64,000 nucleotides of DNA from Neckera pumila (taxonomy: Eukaryota; Streptophyta; Bryopsida; Hypnales; Neckeraceae): assembly GCA_963969595.1 (NCBI GenBank), contig OZ018414.1, positions 17,219,660 through 17,283,659 of the forward strand, written 5' to 3'. The position numbers were made by a program, and so were the translations under genes. The notes below the pieces were generated by a model that ran no database searches, was not told the DNA's origin, and saw only the letters and a program-made list of their open reading frames with translations. Within the stretch, counting starts at the first letter, position 1; each line of letters starts with the position of its first letter. Positions 1-11,419 of the stretch are shown here, one piece after another.

Positions 1-573
1 AAGAACTATGGTATAGTGTCACAATAGAAATTGGAATTGATGTTCATCAGACTATTAGTAATCTTCAAACTCTAAACTTTTGCATAATGAGCCAATCGGT
101 CAAATCAATTTGATAAATTGATTGTCAACTATGACAACTTTGTTAATTCTAAAAGGACAAGCTAGTCTCTATGGAAATCATCTTTTTTGGCACTATGTGA
201 ATCATTTGCTTAAAAAATCCAAGAACATTCATTGAAGGTCAAACTATTGTGCAAGACCTTCCCTTTTCACACAAAATTCTAAAGATGAATATGTGCACTT
301 GTCTTACAAAGAGGGGCTCTTTGTCATCCATTGGACACTTAATGTCCGCGGCATCCTTCTAAAGTTAATACATGTAGTTGGAGAAATTACTACTGACAAC
401 TCATTTGTTTAGTTCTAGAATTGTAAGTTTCCTTGAGATCAAAGCTAATTTTATAGCATTTTGTAACTATTGGAGAAGGGTTATTCATGGATTTGGTTGT
501 GTATAAATCAGTCACCGAAGTCATAGAACTTTGTCACATGTTAGCTCTTGTGCATGCCATGACTAAGACCAAA
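1..573. other. AT-rich non-coding sequence
   Basis: No gene, RNA or repeat boundary recognised on either strand. Confidence 0.4.
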
Positions 574-1058
574 TAAGGTAGGAGGCTCATAAATCGACCA
601 TCTAAGGGATAATGGACCCTCTGTAGGAAAATCAATAGAGCATAATATTTTTCACATATTTTTGGTAGAAAGAAAAAAAAAACCAGTTTATTGATAATTT
701 CAATCAAAATTTTCTAGCTTAGAATGAATTAACTATGAATTTTCAAAGTGAAAGGTGCATAGGTAGCTATAGTGCTCATAGACTGGACCAATCTTCAATC
801 AAAATTAGCCTTTGAATGGAGCACTTCAAACTTAAGATGTTTCTATACTTTTGGCTCTCAAAGAATGATCCACATCATGCTTTCATTTATTTTAACCTTA
901 AATGAATGTATATTTTTCTCAAGGAATTTAAGAACACAATAAAAATCGAAAAGCGCATTGAACAAATTGTAATCCATTTTTTAAACTCTCTGCACTATTT
1001 TTGATATTTTGACAAGGCAATTCCAAATGCCCGCTCGCAATTCAAGCCTCCTACCTTA
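574..1058. mobile_element. TAAGGT-family element
   Basis: Begins TAAGGTAGGAGGCT and ends with its exact reverse complement AGCCTCCTACCTTA, 485 bases apart. It has no open frame of note. The outermost TAAGGTA matches elements at 5495, 44458, 55816 and 57675. No clear target duplication. Confidence 0.45.
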
Positions 1059-1570
1059 TAATGGAATTGGAACAAACTCGACAACAATTGTAATTCCCCA
1101 TGTTGTGAAATTGATAGAATTTTTTTTTCCCATTAATAAATAACATATTTGTTTCTTGTAACAAAAAAATTACATTGAAATTCAAATACCGTACATGCAG
1201 GGCAATTTTGGCAAGACAATGCCGAAATACTTTAGTTTCTAAATTCAGCACTTTCGGCAGGGAGATACAATTTTTTTGGTTTTGGCACTTTATGAGGACG
1301 TTCCTAATTTTGATTGTTTCTTTCTATTCATGTGTAAATGTGTTGTTTTCACTAATTTTTCTCAAAAACAATTATTTCAGATTTTTAGAATAGCCGTAAC
1401 TAATTTTTTATTTTGACATCTTCCAAATTTTCCCGAGTTATTTACGAAACTGACCTACACATACGGTATAATTTAAAAGGCTACTGTAAATTAAGCATAT
1501 GCCACTGGAACTGATCCTTTCGGGCTCCCCGTTTCCCTGAACGGATCCGGGAGGGCTTCAAACACAAAGT

Positions 1571-1589
1571 CGACGTGGCATCGCCACGT
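1571..1589. promoter_or_regulatory. Palindromic ACGTGGC (G-box/ABRE-like) site
   Basis: GACGTGGC, a 3-base spacer, then the exact reverse complement GCCACGTC; a third GACGTGG follows at 1601. ACGTGGC is a core recognised by plant bZIP factors. It lies about 160 bases upstream of the PSF1 ATG and is a plausible promoter element. Similar ACGTGG motifs also occur inside repeats at 15.9 and 18.5 kb, so it could be repeat-derived. Confidence 0.4.
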
Positions 1590-1635
1590 CAGTAATTCGA
1601 GGACGTGGACTTGCCCTCGTGGCACGAACTCACAC

Positions 1636-1644
1636 TTTCCCGCC
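1636..1644 (+). promoter_or_regulatory. E2F-type site upstream of PSF1
   Basis: TTTCCCGCC matches the canonical E2F/DP site (TTTSSCGC). It ends 103 bases before the PSF1 start codon. Plant replication genes are commonly driven in G1/S by such sites, so its place before a GINS gene makes sense. Binding is inferred. Confidence 0.7.
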
Positions 1645-1747
1645 ATAATTTCTCCGAGGTCTCATTTGCCATTCCACAGAACAGGCTCCCGAGACACAAA
1701 CTCTTGTTGTGCTTTGTGGTGGAATCGGACCAAGGATTAGTCACACC

Positions 1748-4700
1748 ATGTATGGAAGGACGGCAGCCCAACTGGTCCGCGAGGTTAACAATGACGACAA
1801 CCACATTCGCCGCTTCAATGTACTCACTTAGCACCCTTTCTTGTAATAAATTCATTCTTTTTTTCCTTTTTTCCTTCTCTGGATTTCTCTCTCATGATGG
1901 GTGTAGGAGATTCCGTGAGCTTAATGGATCGTTTTCTGTCTTTCATTGTATTTGGAATCGTAGCCTTAAGGGATGCACTGCCAACAATTGGGTTTACAGC
2001 GATGTCTTTGCATGTGTATGACCTGAGCTTTTTCACCCCGACCTCTTTAATCTGAATGCGTATGATCCCCCCCTGAATGCGTGTCTATTATTTAGTTTGG
2101 ATGCGTGGAAATTGTGCTAGAGTCGGTTATAGTGTAAATAGTGTGCAGGATGTTCTAGAATGCTGTTTTAGAGAAGGGCTTATTATAGAGAGTGGAGTGT
2201 AGTTGATATGGGATTTCTGGGATTTTGAGTTGTTGAGGTTTTTGTATCCTGATAGTTATTGATTGGGTTGGTATGGAGATGTTTCTGGGTCACTTTCTGA
2301 GACAGTCGCGAGATTTTGACATGTGCTGTTCGATTTCTGGTGGTCCATGGTTAGGGTTTAGGGCTTTATTTTGTTGAAGAGCAAAATTCTGGCTTGTTCT
2401 ACGCTGAAGATTGTTTTTGAAAGGGGCGATCATCTGTTCTTCATTTTGCTTTGTTACCTGCACGTGAGAATGACAAATGTGGTGGGATTGTGATTTGCAG
2501 TATGATTTGTTCGACAAGGTCATCGCGGAAATTCAAGAACACTTCCAGCAAGTGACGTCAATCATGGAGTGAGTATTTGGGTTTCTATGTGCATTGTATG
2601 TAGATTCAAGGCTTTCGCAGTGTTGTACCGAAATCTGGACTTAAGTGTTTCCATTATATTGTTCTTTTATTTGAGGGTTAGAGTTGTCATTGGATTGGTA
2701 TTTTGCTCAATCTGTTTCCGAGTCTTGATGTTCAATTGCACATGATGTTGGTGCAAATTTTAGGTTTGTTATCTCAAGTTTTGACCTATGGAATCTAAAG
2801 CGGCCCTGAGCAGTTAGTGATTATCCTGACGAGAAGTTCTGGCATTCATGAATACTGAACGTTGCCACAGAAAAATGCAGGAGGACAACGAGGGTAGGGA
2901 GATAACGCCATCGGATGAAAATTATAATGGAGCTCTCATTCATCATCAAAGTATCCTTAGAAACAAGCGATGCCTCTTGGCTTACATGTACGAATCGCTT
3001 TTCACGCCATCTCAGTCTTTTGTGTCAAGCAACATTTAGCAGTTCTAATTTAACTGTACTGTCACGTTCTGTGGAACTGTTAACTTAGATGGTTATCGAG
3101 ACATGTACCTTGTGGTTCTAACACTGGATTCAGGAATTCTAACTAGAATAGTAATAATTCTAGAGGGCTAGTTTGTATCACAGAGGGCCGGGAGTAGAAA
3201 ACCCAACTTACTAAAGGGTTACTTCCCTCCGTTGAAGACCCTTGATCCCAGCTTCAGGTTGCTGTTTGAAGACTCTCGGGTAATATAAACCCAACGAAGT
3301 GGAGCGAGTAGGTTTTGTGATAAAGTTAGAATGGCTATCAAACTTAGGGTCTAATTAGAATTTTCCAATTTTTTATTATTGTCTCCTGGGGGTTGATGTC
3401 ATTGATTTTTGGAGATACACTAGGATCCTCTATACTTTGGGTAGGACTGCATCACCGTCGATGCGCCATTGAACGCCGGGTCTGCACAGTGGATCCTCTA
3501 TACTGCTCCTGTCCCACTCTAGAAATTTTGACATACAGACTGTGCAAAGGGTAGTTACTGCAATAATCACTCTCTACCTATATTTTCCACATTTGTTTAA
3601 ACATTTGGTTGTTCATGTTAGGTTCTAAGGAGTCTGGAGTTGCTTTGTGGACCAGGTATCACCGAGCGAATAGGTTGCAGGGCCTTAGATGGCAGCTGGG
3701 CGCCGTACTTCCAGAGGATGTGAGAGGGCTCCTGCATCCATCCGAGAAGGAATTTGTGAAAAGCTACTCTGAAGCCTTGAGCTCTTACATGACAAAATTG
3801 GACATTGATCTCACAGTGGTAAGCTCACCTCACGAGAGTTCCCGAAATCAGTGTTTTTTTGGGGGTTCAGAACAGGTTTTAGAAGACAGTAGAAGACACG
3901 TTTTAATATATACTGCTCGCGTTTTAAAACATATTAGAACAGTATTAGAACACTTTCTCAGTATTGCATTGTTCTAGCACATTGTTCTTGTTAGTGTAAT
4001 TCCTGCGCTTATTCCATATTTTTCCATGTTGTTCCATTTTTTTTTCCGTTCTGTTTTAGTGTTTTAAAACCTGTTCTTGTTCTTCGTAATCTTGTACCCC
4101 ACTAGCGACTACGGTCTGTGATGCATTAACAATATGTAGTTGAGCAGCTTCGTTGACAGCCCACTTGGATTGAACTGGTTGAGGTGTCGTTTCTGTTTAG
4201 GATATGACACCACCGAAGGACCCTTACATTCAAATAAGAGTATTGGACGACATTGGAGAGGTTCTGTTGGGTGACCAATCCACATCTCTGTTGCGCAACT
4301 CCATTCATTTTGTCAAGCGAAGCGAAGCCGAGACTCTTATTTCTCAGGTACTTTCACATGAACCCCTTTCCTGTTGCTTTCATTGCCACATTGGGCAGTG
4401 GGATTGGAAAACAAGAGCGTCCAGAGTCTTCACTCCGGTTCTCCCTGTGCTCCTAGAGGGCTGTCGGTCTTCACCCAAGATCTAACGGTTATGATATATT
4501 CCGAAAGAGAGGATTATATCGAATCAATGTCCCAACCGTCGACCAGTTATGTAGTGCATACTTATGCAAGTTTCTAGATACTTATTACCATAGCCTTTAC
4601 AGAATCTGGAATTCTAGGTGCAAGCATCGTCTTGTCGAAGCTCACAAGTGTTCCATTTGGTTCATGAAAGCTTGTCATTGTACTACTCGAGTCGTTCCCT

Positions 4701-4842
4701 TCAACCGTAGAAAAGGCACGGGTTTACTGAAATTCCGTAGTCAACTATATAGAAGCTTCAATTCTCTTCTCCATACTCTTACTGACCTGCACATGTGGGA
4801 TCTTACATTATTCAGGGCCTGTTGGAGGAGTTTACCGGGTGA
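1748..4842 (+). CDS. PSF1: GINS complex subunit PSF1 (six exons)
   Basis: Encodes a 197-residue PSF1, a subunit of the nuclear GINS tetramer that works with CDC45 and MCM2-7 as the replicative helicase. Exons: 1748-1819, 2501-2568, 2871-2987, 3656-3818, 4201-4347, 4816-4842. All five introns are GT-AG and the phases join exactly. Recognisable family blocks are the start MYGRTAAQLVRE (1-12), the helical block NKRCLLAYMYHRANRLQGLR (78-97), RWQLGAVLPE (97-106), and the C-terminal B-domain block DMTPPKDPYIQIRVLDDIGE (141-160) followed by GLLEEFTG at the end. The length matches the usual ~196-202 residues. The start is fixed by the conserved MYGR opening. The last exon codes only eight residues and the stop. 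No frameshift is seen, so the gene looks functional. It converges with the phosphatase gene downstream. Family identity is very sure; expression is not shown. Confidence 0.95.
3869..4077. mobile_element. Small inverted-repeat element in PSF1 intron 4
   Basis: A segment of about 209 bases starts AGAACAGGTTTTAGAA and ends with the inverted near-copy TTTTAAAACCTGTTCT. It is MITE-like and lies wholly within intron 4 (3819-4200), so it does not disturb the coding sequence. No target duplication was recognised. Confidence 0.35.
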
Positions 4843-4872
4843 CCCAAGGAATCGCAAAACCTGTATGCACTT

Positions 4873-5425
4873 CTAATTCCTTCGGGCAACAGATTCATGG
4901 CCCCCGGGAGACTGACCCCATTGCAAAGTCTGGTTGAAGCAAGCTCTAGCGCTGTCCAATTCTCTGAAGCTGACAGAGATCTCAAGTCTCAACAGAAGGA
5001 AACGATGTCGTGCAGAATACTTGCTACCAACAGCACAGCATCGAACCTGCCTCCACGTCTTCTGAGTCACGCAGAGTGGGTCGCGCATCACAATTGGCCT
5101 CCACATCGTTAATATTTCTAGGCACATCATGCGTGGTTCCTACGGAGAATTTTCATATTGTTAGAGTTGGTGTTGCGATCAAGGTAGATGACGGAAGCAC
5201 TTGGATCTCTTGAAGGTCAAGTTACAACTGAATGCCAAGACGTTAGCGTTACTCTGGCACTTGGAAGCTTGGACTTCTGACATTCAATCACTGCTATTGG
5301 CTGATAACCTTGCTGAGTTTTGCAGTAACATTACGCCTCACGTTTCTCTCTTTGAAGTTATGTCTCACGGTTTACTGAGGGATAGATTATCCAGCTGTGC
5401 TATGGGACCTTTCGGACCTTTCTAG
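4873..5425 (+). pseudogene. Coding-like debris downstream of PSF1, unidentified
   Basis: Plus-strand reading frames here are broken but protein-like. At about 5152-5213 one frame ends DDGSTWIS before a stop, and a second frame at about 5280-5383 reads ADNLAEFCSNITPHVSLFEV. They shift frame several times and carry stops. I do not recognise the family. It may be a decayed gene, part of which continues beyond the transposon at 5495-5914, or chance open frames in a GC-richer 3' flank. Confidence 0.25.
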
Positions 5426-5494
5426 ACACTACGATTACGTTATTTATGCTAGTGCTTGACATCCTAAATTGTGTACTTAGGCAAACTGAGAATA

Positions 5495-5914
5495 TAAGGT
5501 AAACCAGCCTAAAGCCGCCAGCTTCCTATTTCCGCCATCCTAGTTTTGGCCCCATTTCCGTCACTACACTCATCCAACTCCACTCACTTCCCTGACAAAA
5601 TCAGAGCACTGATATCACCAAGACTAATGTGTCAATTTTTCATTGGTCCATATCTACGTGCTAATAGATACATGGAAGGGTGGTTATGGGTTGTTGGTAT
5701 GATGTTTATGACTCCAATCTATAAGTGGTTTTGTAATTTCAGGGTTGACACTTCAAAAATCACAGAAATTACAATTTTGATTGAAAAATTATAATTCCAC
5801 TTGGGTTTGATTTGCAAAACAAGCGCACACCTCTAAAAAATACATGCCCTTCTTGGAATTGGCCCCAATATACTCAGATTGCAAATCAGGGTGGTAATAG
5901 GCTTGTCTACCTTA
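5495..5914. mobile_element. TAAGGT-family element, copy 2
   Basis: 420 bases with ends TAAGGTAAACCAGCCT and, inverted, AGGCTTGTCTACCTTA. The interior is closely related, in reverse orientation, to 57675-58112; shared blocks include the ATTTGCAAAACAAGCGCACA region. It separates two stretches of coding-like debris. No transposase. Confidence 0.65.
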
Positions 5915-6345
5915 TTCTATCACACTGCGCATAGAAAGTGAGAACTGGACAAGAAAGCTCAATGTATTTAATGCTGTAGCCATCACACGATGTCCAATCA
6001 TATTGAACAATGCGTGTCCAGGGGTAGTGCAATAGCAGCGAAATTCTTATTACTAGTTCAACTGAACCTGGAAGAATTACAGCTGTCGACATCCATAGAT
6101 GTGCTATCGAGTGGCAAATTATATCAGCTCATGGTGCTCTTGACTTCTGGGAAGATGGCATGACTGGTTCGTTTCTTCAAGGCTTGCTAACCTATGCCCA
6201 CAGGGTTGGGTACAAAGCCTAGAATGGCTAGAAGTACTGTAAAGAAGTCATGGAAGGCATCTTACGTCAACTTAGTGGTATGGTAGCTGTGATGTCAGGA
6301 TTCTCATGTGGGCGGGAGTTGTTAATGACCTTCATGTAGGTATGC
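5915..6345 (+). pseudogene. Coding-like debris with in-frame stops, unidentified
   Basis: One plus-strand frame from about 6033 reads SSEILITSSTEPGRITAVDI and continues to YAHRVGYKA. It then meets two TAG codons five bases of coding apart and carries on in the same frame through LRQLSGMVAVMSGFSCGREL to a stop near 6345. The preserved frame across two stops suggests a decayed exon. The protein family is not recognised. It lies between convergent PSF1 and the phosphatase 3' end. Confidence 0.3.
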
Positions 6346-6470
6346 TACAATCTGCTGCAACATTGCTCTATGAGGTTCTGAAGCTGAATGCAATAAAATT
6401 AATTAGCAACAATTCATTATCTCGTCCTCGACGCAGAGTTCGTAAATTGGATGGAGGGTGCCATTTTGAA

Positions 6471-8591
6471 TCATGCTCTTTGGGTACACTGCGGCATAGC
6501 TCTTAGATTCGTTAACCAGACTTCATCTGCCATTACTGCTTCCACGTCTTGATTCCTATGCCAGCTCCACAGTGCGTGGGTAGCATTCACTATGCCGAGC
6601 TGTCCAAATCCAAAGCTCGACTCTCGCTTGACTGACCAAGAGGGTTGTGGATTCTTCCAACTGAAGAGAGATGAACGGTTAAGACAAGAAAAGAGAGCTT
6701 GGAGGTCTCAGTTTAGTCAAGTGATGTATAAGGCTGCAGAATGCACAGTAAAGAGAGGAAAATGCACACTCGTTAACAAGTACAATTGTGTCATTCAATG
6801 CAGATTCAATTGTTTCAGAGGCTTACTCTGTTGCAAGCCCCTCCCGGTTGCCGCCGTCGCCAATAGTGATATGCACGATGCCACAGTCGTTCAACTTGTT
6901 TTGATATACTCGAAGCTGTTCAAATTCGACCATAAGAATCAATCAGTGACTGACAGGAAATTGAAGGTATCGTCAAGAATCGTAGATCGCAATGTGGAGG
7001 ATAGAAACAAATATAGACAGTAATTTTGTACAATGGCTGAACGCTGCAACACTGGCCAGATTTACCAGTGACTGACAGCATTTGCATTCGAAGTGTGGAA
7101 TGTGTGTTATTACCGAGCGTTCGTAGGCATGAACATGACCGGCAAACAAGATATCCACATTCTGTTGGTAGAGTAAGGCCTCCATGGCTGCCATCATGCC
7201 TACGCTCTCGCGCTCTCCTTGATGAGCAGTGTTGCTGTTATACCAGGGAGCATGTAGCATAGCAATCAGCCATGGAGTCTTCGCCCTATCCACTTTCGCC
7301 AAATCTGCCTGAGGAACTAGACAGAGAAACATATTAGGCATGCGTGCCGCTAATTTTAGGACAGACTTCCAAAATGCGAAAACGGATCAAATCGATTCAG
7401 CACAAAAAGTTTATGCTGTGGATGACAGGACTGACTAATGTAACAAACTCAACCTACGCCTACAGTTTCGGACAGTGAAGGGAAGACGACCTGAAGCCAT
7501 TTGTATTGAGCAGAGTTGCTGTCAAAATCCGTGTAGGAACCAAGCATTAGCACATGAACACCGGCAACTTCAAAAGAATAGTATAGATTCGAAGTGGAGC
7601 CACTCTCGTTGTAGGGCATCTCCCACCGCGTGTTGTACGCGAGAAAGCTTTTCAGGAGCAATGGAACCATCTCTTCTTCGTGGTTTCCTTGTGTCACCAT
7701 CCAGGGCTTGTAGTTGGCGTAAGGGGACATCATCTGGCCGAAACTATCCCATCGGGACTGGACGTAATCTGCATATGAGAGATCGCCAGCAAACAATAGG
7801 ACGTCGTAGCCATGCGCTGATACATGCTGCAAGGTTGAAGCAGTCCAGTCTGTTTGCCCTAAATCACCTGGTGCTCGAATTACCAAGCAAGCATAGCGTT
7901 AAATTCCAATCACTCGCCATTCCACGAGAAAGAAAGAGCAAAGTCTACTGAAAATCACAAGGAGCGGAAGAGTGTGCACCTACCAACCACAGCAAATTTA
8001 ACTGGCACAGAAGGTCCTGAATGAGGAGGCGTGGTGAAATTGAATTCTGGGCCGAATCCGCCGCACTGGTAGAAGTAGGTGGTGGAGTCGAGTACGGGAC
8101 CAAGCTTCACATGATGTATTTGGTCCGATTGGTAAGTGAGGAAGGTGTACTTCTTGGACACGCCTGTGGCTGTCTGCCACAGGTTGCCTGACTGAGTGCC
8201 ATACTGCACGGTTGCCGCCACACTTTTGTCCGAAGTCATCCACGACACTTTCATGTGATTCGGCCCTGCCAATGACACATGTATCTGCGTGCTTTTGTTA
8301 TTCTTGACAAGACTACATGCATATAGAATCCTTGCACTCGTCAATCTGCAACTTCAAGAATTTCCGAGAACATGGAATCGAGACATGCGATTTTGTGTTC
8401 TACTGGAAGAGATTGAAAGGTAATAATACCTGGTCAGGATCAGTGGCGCTCTTCTTGGCAATAGAAATTTGGCGCTGAATGCTGGGCAAAGCAGAGCTGG
8501 GAGGGCGCACGTAAGCAATATCGCTGCAGTGAATGCCCTCAGAAACGACTGTCATGCAGCAAAGTAGATAAAACGGGATCAAGATCGCCAT
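6471..8591 (-). CDS. PAP: Purple acid phosphatase (secreted, six exons)
   Basis: Encodes a 437-residue plant-type purple acid phosphatase, a secreted binuclear-metal phosphomonoesterase that releases phosphate from organic esters. Exons in gene order: 8430-8591, 7984-8284, 7491-7867, 7114-7308, 6827-6915, 6471-6660; all junctions are GT-AG and in phase. A hydrophobic signal peptide spans about residues 1-19. A fibronectin-III-like N-terminal domain (IHVSLAGPNHMKVSW, 55-69) precedes the metallophosphatase domain. All five metal motifs are present: GDLG (155-158), GDLSY (182-186), GNHE (215-218), His299 in MLHAPWY, and GHVH (337-340). The C-terminal IVHITIGDGGNREGLA block and N-glycosylation sequons at about 136, 241 and 400 are also seen. 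The length fits the short plant PAP group. A GTG three codons upstream is not needed as a start. The gene looks intact. Confidence 0.95.
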
Positions 8592-8730
8592 TGCAAACAC
8601 TACCGTCTGCGAATGAATCTTCCAGTACAGATTGTGCTAGTTTAATTCTTGATCACGGCTTGGTTGGGAATGTGTTCATTATGTTGAAATCACTTTGAGA
8701 ACTCCTCGAGCGTAGCAGATGACTCTATCG

Positions 8731-8975
8731 AGCAGCATCCACAAGCCTTTTCAAGCTTTACAGAAGACTCAATTCATCGAACAGCATTCGCAACCCTTTT
8801 CGAGCTTTATAGAAAGTGATTCTATTGAACAAGAATTCAGAAGCCTTTTCAAGATTTATAGAAGGTGATCTGTTAAACAGGAATTCACAAGCCTTTCAAG
8901 CATTATATCGAAAAGCATTCACAAGCCTTTTCAAGCTTAATTTATACCAGCAAAAAGTTCACGGCCTTTAGACTC
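8731..8975. repeat. Diverged ~49-bp tandem repeat upstream of the phosphatase
   Basis: Five copies of a unit containing CAT/GAATTC-ACAAGCCTTTTCAAG followed by TTTATAGAAGGTGAT are phased at about 8741, 8790, 8839, 8887 and 8921; the last spacing is only 34. The array begins about 140 bases upstream of the phosphatase ATG, so it lies in its likely promoter. Confidence 0.65.
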
Positions 8976-9136
8976 TCATTTATGACAGTCGCGTCACTGA
9001 AACGGAACCGAACTTACCAGGCAGCTACGCAATTTGCTTCGGAAGCAAGCCTAGCTATCTTCATTTCTTAAGAATCGTAACAACAGACCAACGCTAAAAA
9101 TGCGCTTCTCACTTCCATCTCACGATATTTCGAGAC

Positions 9137-9366
9137 TTAACCCTTGAACGTCGAGGCGGACGTTCTGCGTCCGATGAATGACAATAGAATCTCCTGTGTA
9201 GGACAGAAATGCAACTATTCATCCTCCAAATTTTGTTGTGAAAAGGAAGGTCCTTTACAGTAGTTTGACTTCCAATGAATACTTTTTCATTTTTTTAAGC
9301 CAATTGTTCCCACGGTTTTGCAAAAGGGTGATTTCCACGGCCACCAGCCCGGCGTTTAAGGGTTAA
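9137..9366. mobile_element. Short TTAA-flanked element, copy 1
   Basis: About 230 bases between TTAA tetramers, with ends CCCTTGAA and TTTAAGGG. The interior matches 41811-42061 (shared GTGCAACTATTCAT-like and TGACTTCCAATGA blocks). It uses the same TTAA site as the larger piggyBac-like family but has a different interior. Confidence 0.6.
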
Positions 9367-11419
9367 AAAGAAATGCATCAAACACGGGACACTCAATCAC
9401 GCAACGTCAGCTCAGACGTTTAATTGTCGGAAGAAAGATTGCTTCACTATTCCAGTTCCATATACTGTATACACCCAAACCTCTCTAAACTGACTATCAC
9501 TAATTTAACATCCCCTGTTCTCTCACCAAACCCTAGGGTACAGCTTAACCAATCTGTAGGTCATTATCAAAAAAGTTGCATACAACTGCGATAACAAGAA
9601 CTCGATAACAAGAAGCTGCAATCGTGAAGGATTTCAGCAAGAAAAAATTAGTGCACTTACCAATGCTTACCACTGAGGAGTTTCACAAGTATAAAAAGGG
9701 TTCCAGGCATCATTTTTGAATCCTACAATACTTACAGTACTTTTTTAATGTCACTTTTACATGCAGCAATTGATCGTGACAATATCACACATAATGATGT
9801 GCATTCCGGACGCCCGGCGAAAGCCGTGACATTAAAGAGAAACGTACAGGGACTTCTCACCAATTCACGGCGAGAATGCTACGTCGTCGACAACAAACAC
9901 GCAACCAGCCGGACTTGCGTCGGTCGGGACCACCGTAAGCATCATTCCAAGGAATGTACCATATACATATGCAGCGTGTACAATAATCATCTTAATCACC
10001 ACGACACAGTGCGCGCCGTCTATCGTCTTTCTTAGTCCACCCGCTGCTGCACCACCGTAGGTCGGACAACGAATTGAAAGCTAAGCTCCAAAAGGTTACG
10101 ATACGCATCATTCAAAGAGCACCTCCAGCATATCCTAACTAACACTCCGCCAGGTCCTCAATTTTTCAAAAGTTGTACTCATCCCGCCTAGCGCTGTCAA
10201 CAGTGACACTAGCTCATGATCACGTCTATCTCTAATTGCTGAGCGAATTCACACAGTGATGATGGCGACGTGTAGGTACGTTCAGTGCAGCGAAATTAAG
10301 AGCATACAAGTCATGGAAATTAAAAGAGCGACAGCAATCGGTGTTTGCTTCAAAGTACAATTTTCTCTGTGTCGTGGAATTTAGAGTTACAGAGATGACT
10401 GTCAACTCTTGCTTGAATGTCTCGTCAATCCCTCTTCACAGTTCAAGTAGAGAGGGTCCCTCAATCTGCGGAAATACAGTTGCGGGGGGTGCTGGAGTTG
10501 TACCGTGCCCGCAACCTCAATTACCAAGTCACCTCGTTTCTTCAGTTGTGGCAAGAAATTCAAATAATTGGATGCTATAACCTTAGAATGAGTGTCGGCA
10601 CATCTTTGTTCAAGTAATTAATTTTTTCGAGAGAGAAGCAAGGTCCAACAGATGTATAAGATTTTTTTTTCCTCCATAGAATATACACTAAATAATATCA
10701 CTAAGTTGGATTTTTTTTTTTTAAAATGGCTAAGTTATTGCACTTGTACAAAACTTTTGAATCCTTTAACCCCCCAAAGGAATCATCATGCATTTGCTTT
10801 GCTATTCTAGAACAAATTTTTTTTTTTTGCATCAACGGAAATCTATATACTTCAATAGATGTGGGATTGGGGTGAGAATTGAAGGTGCCATACAATGTGT
10901 ATTTTAATCCCAAAGATTTTTCAAAAATATCTTTATTAGAATAATTATTTTGCCCTCATTTGAACTTGAATATCAATTATCAGTTCATAGCTATACTTCT
11001 TGCTATCTTTTAGTACATGATTTTTATAATTTACATTTTAGGAGTCAACATAAATTTCCTAATGTATTATGACACCACTTTGTGTGGACAAATTTTGGCC
11101 ATGAGTCCACTTCCTTAATAGATTATGACACTATTTTGTATGGACAGGCCATGAATCTACTTAGGGATTAATGCTCAAATTGTTTTGACTTTTTGAAAGA
11201 TTTTGCTTATATCTTAGTACAAATATAATATTTACCTCAATTCATCAAACTAGGCATAAAGCAAGTTGTTATTCCAAAGATTCAAGCAATACTTTATATG
11301 ATTGAAAAGTTTTAAAGATAAAACATCACCTCAACCTTTAAAGGTCCTTGCATCCAAATCTTAGTGAACCCTAGTCAAGATTCAGTGTAAATTTCTAAAA
11401 ATTCATTTTGGTATTCATT
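9367..11419. other. Intergenic stretch without a recognised gene
   Basis: A GC-richer patch at about 9780-10560 contains a 95-codon open frame (9748-10035, +) with no recognisable domain; I do not call it a gene. The rest is AT-rich with poly-T runs near 10.7-10.8 kb. Confidence 0.4.

Noticed and set aside
1894..2055. 53-codon hydrophobic open frame starting MMGVGDSVSLMDRF
   Set aside because: It lies in intron 1 of PSF1, is short and has no recognisable relative.
7068..7951. Plus-strand open frames of 64 and 158 codons
   Set aside because: They are antisense shadows of phosphatase exons that carry all metal-binding motifs.
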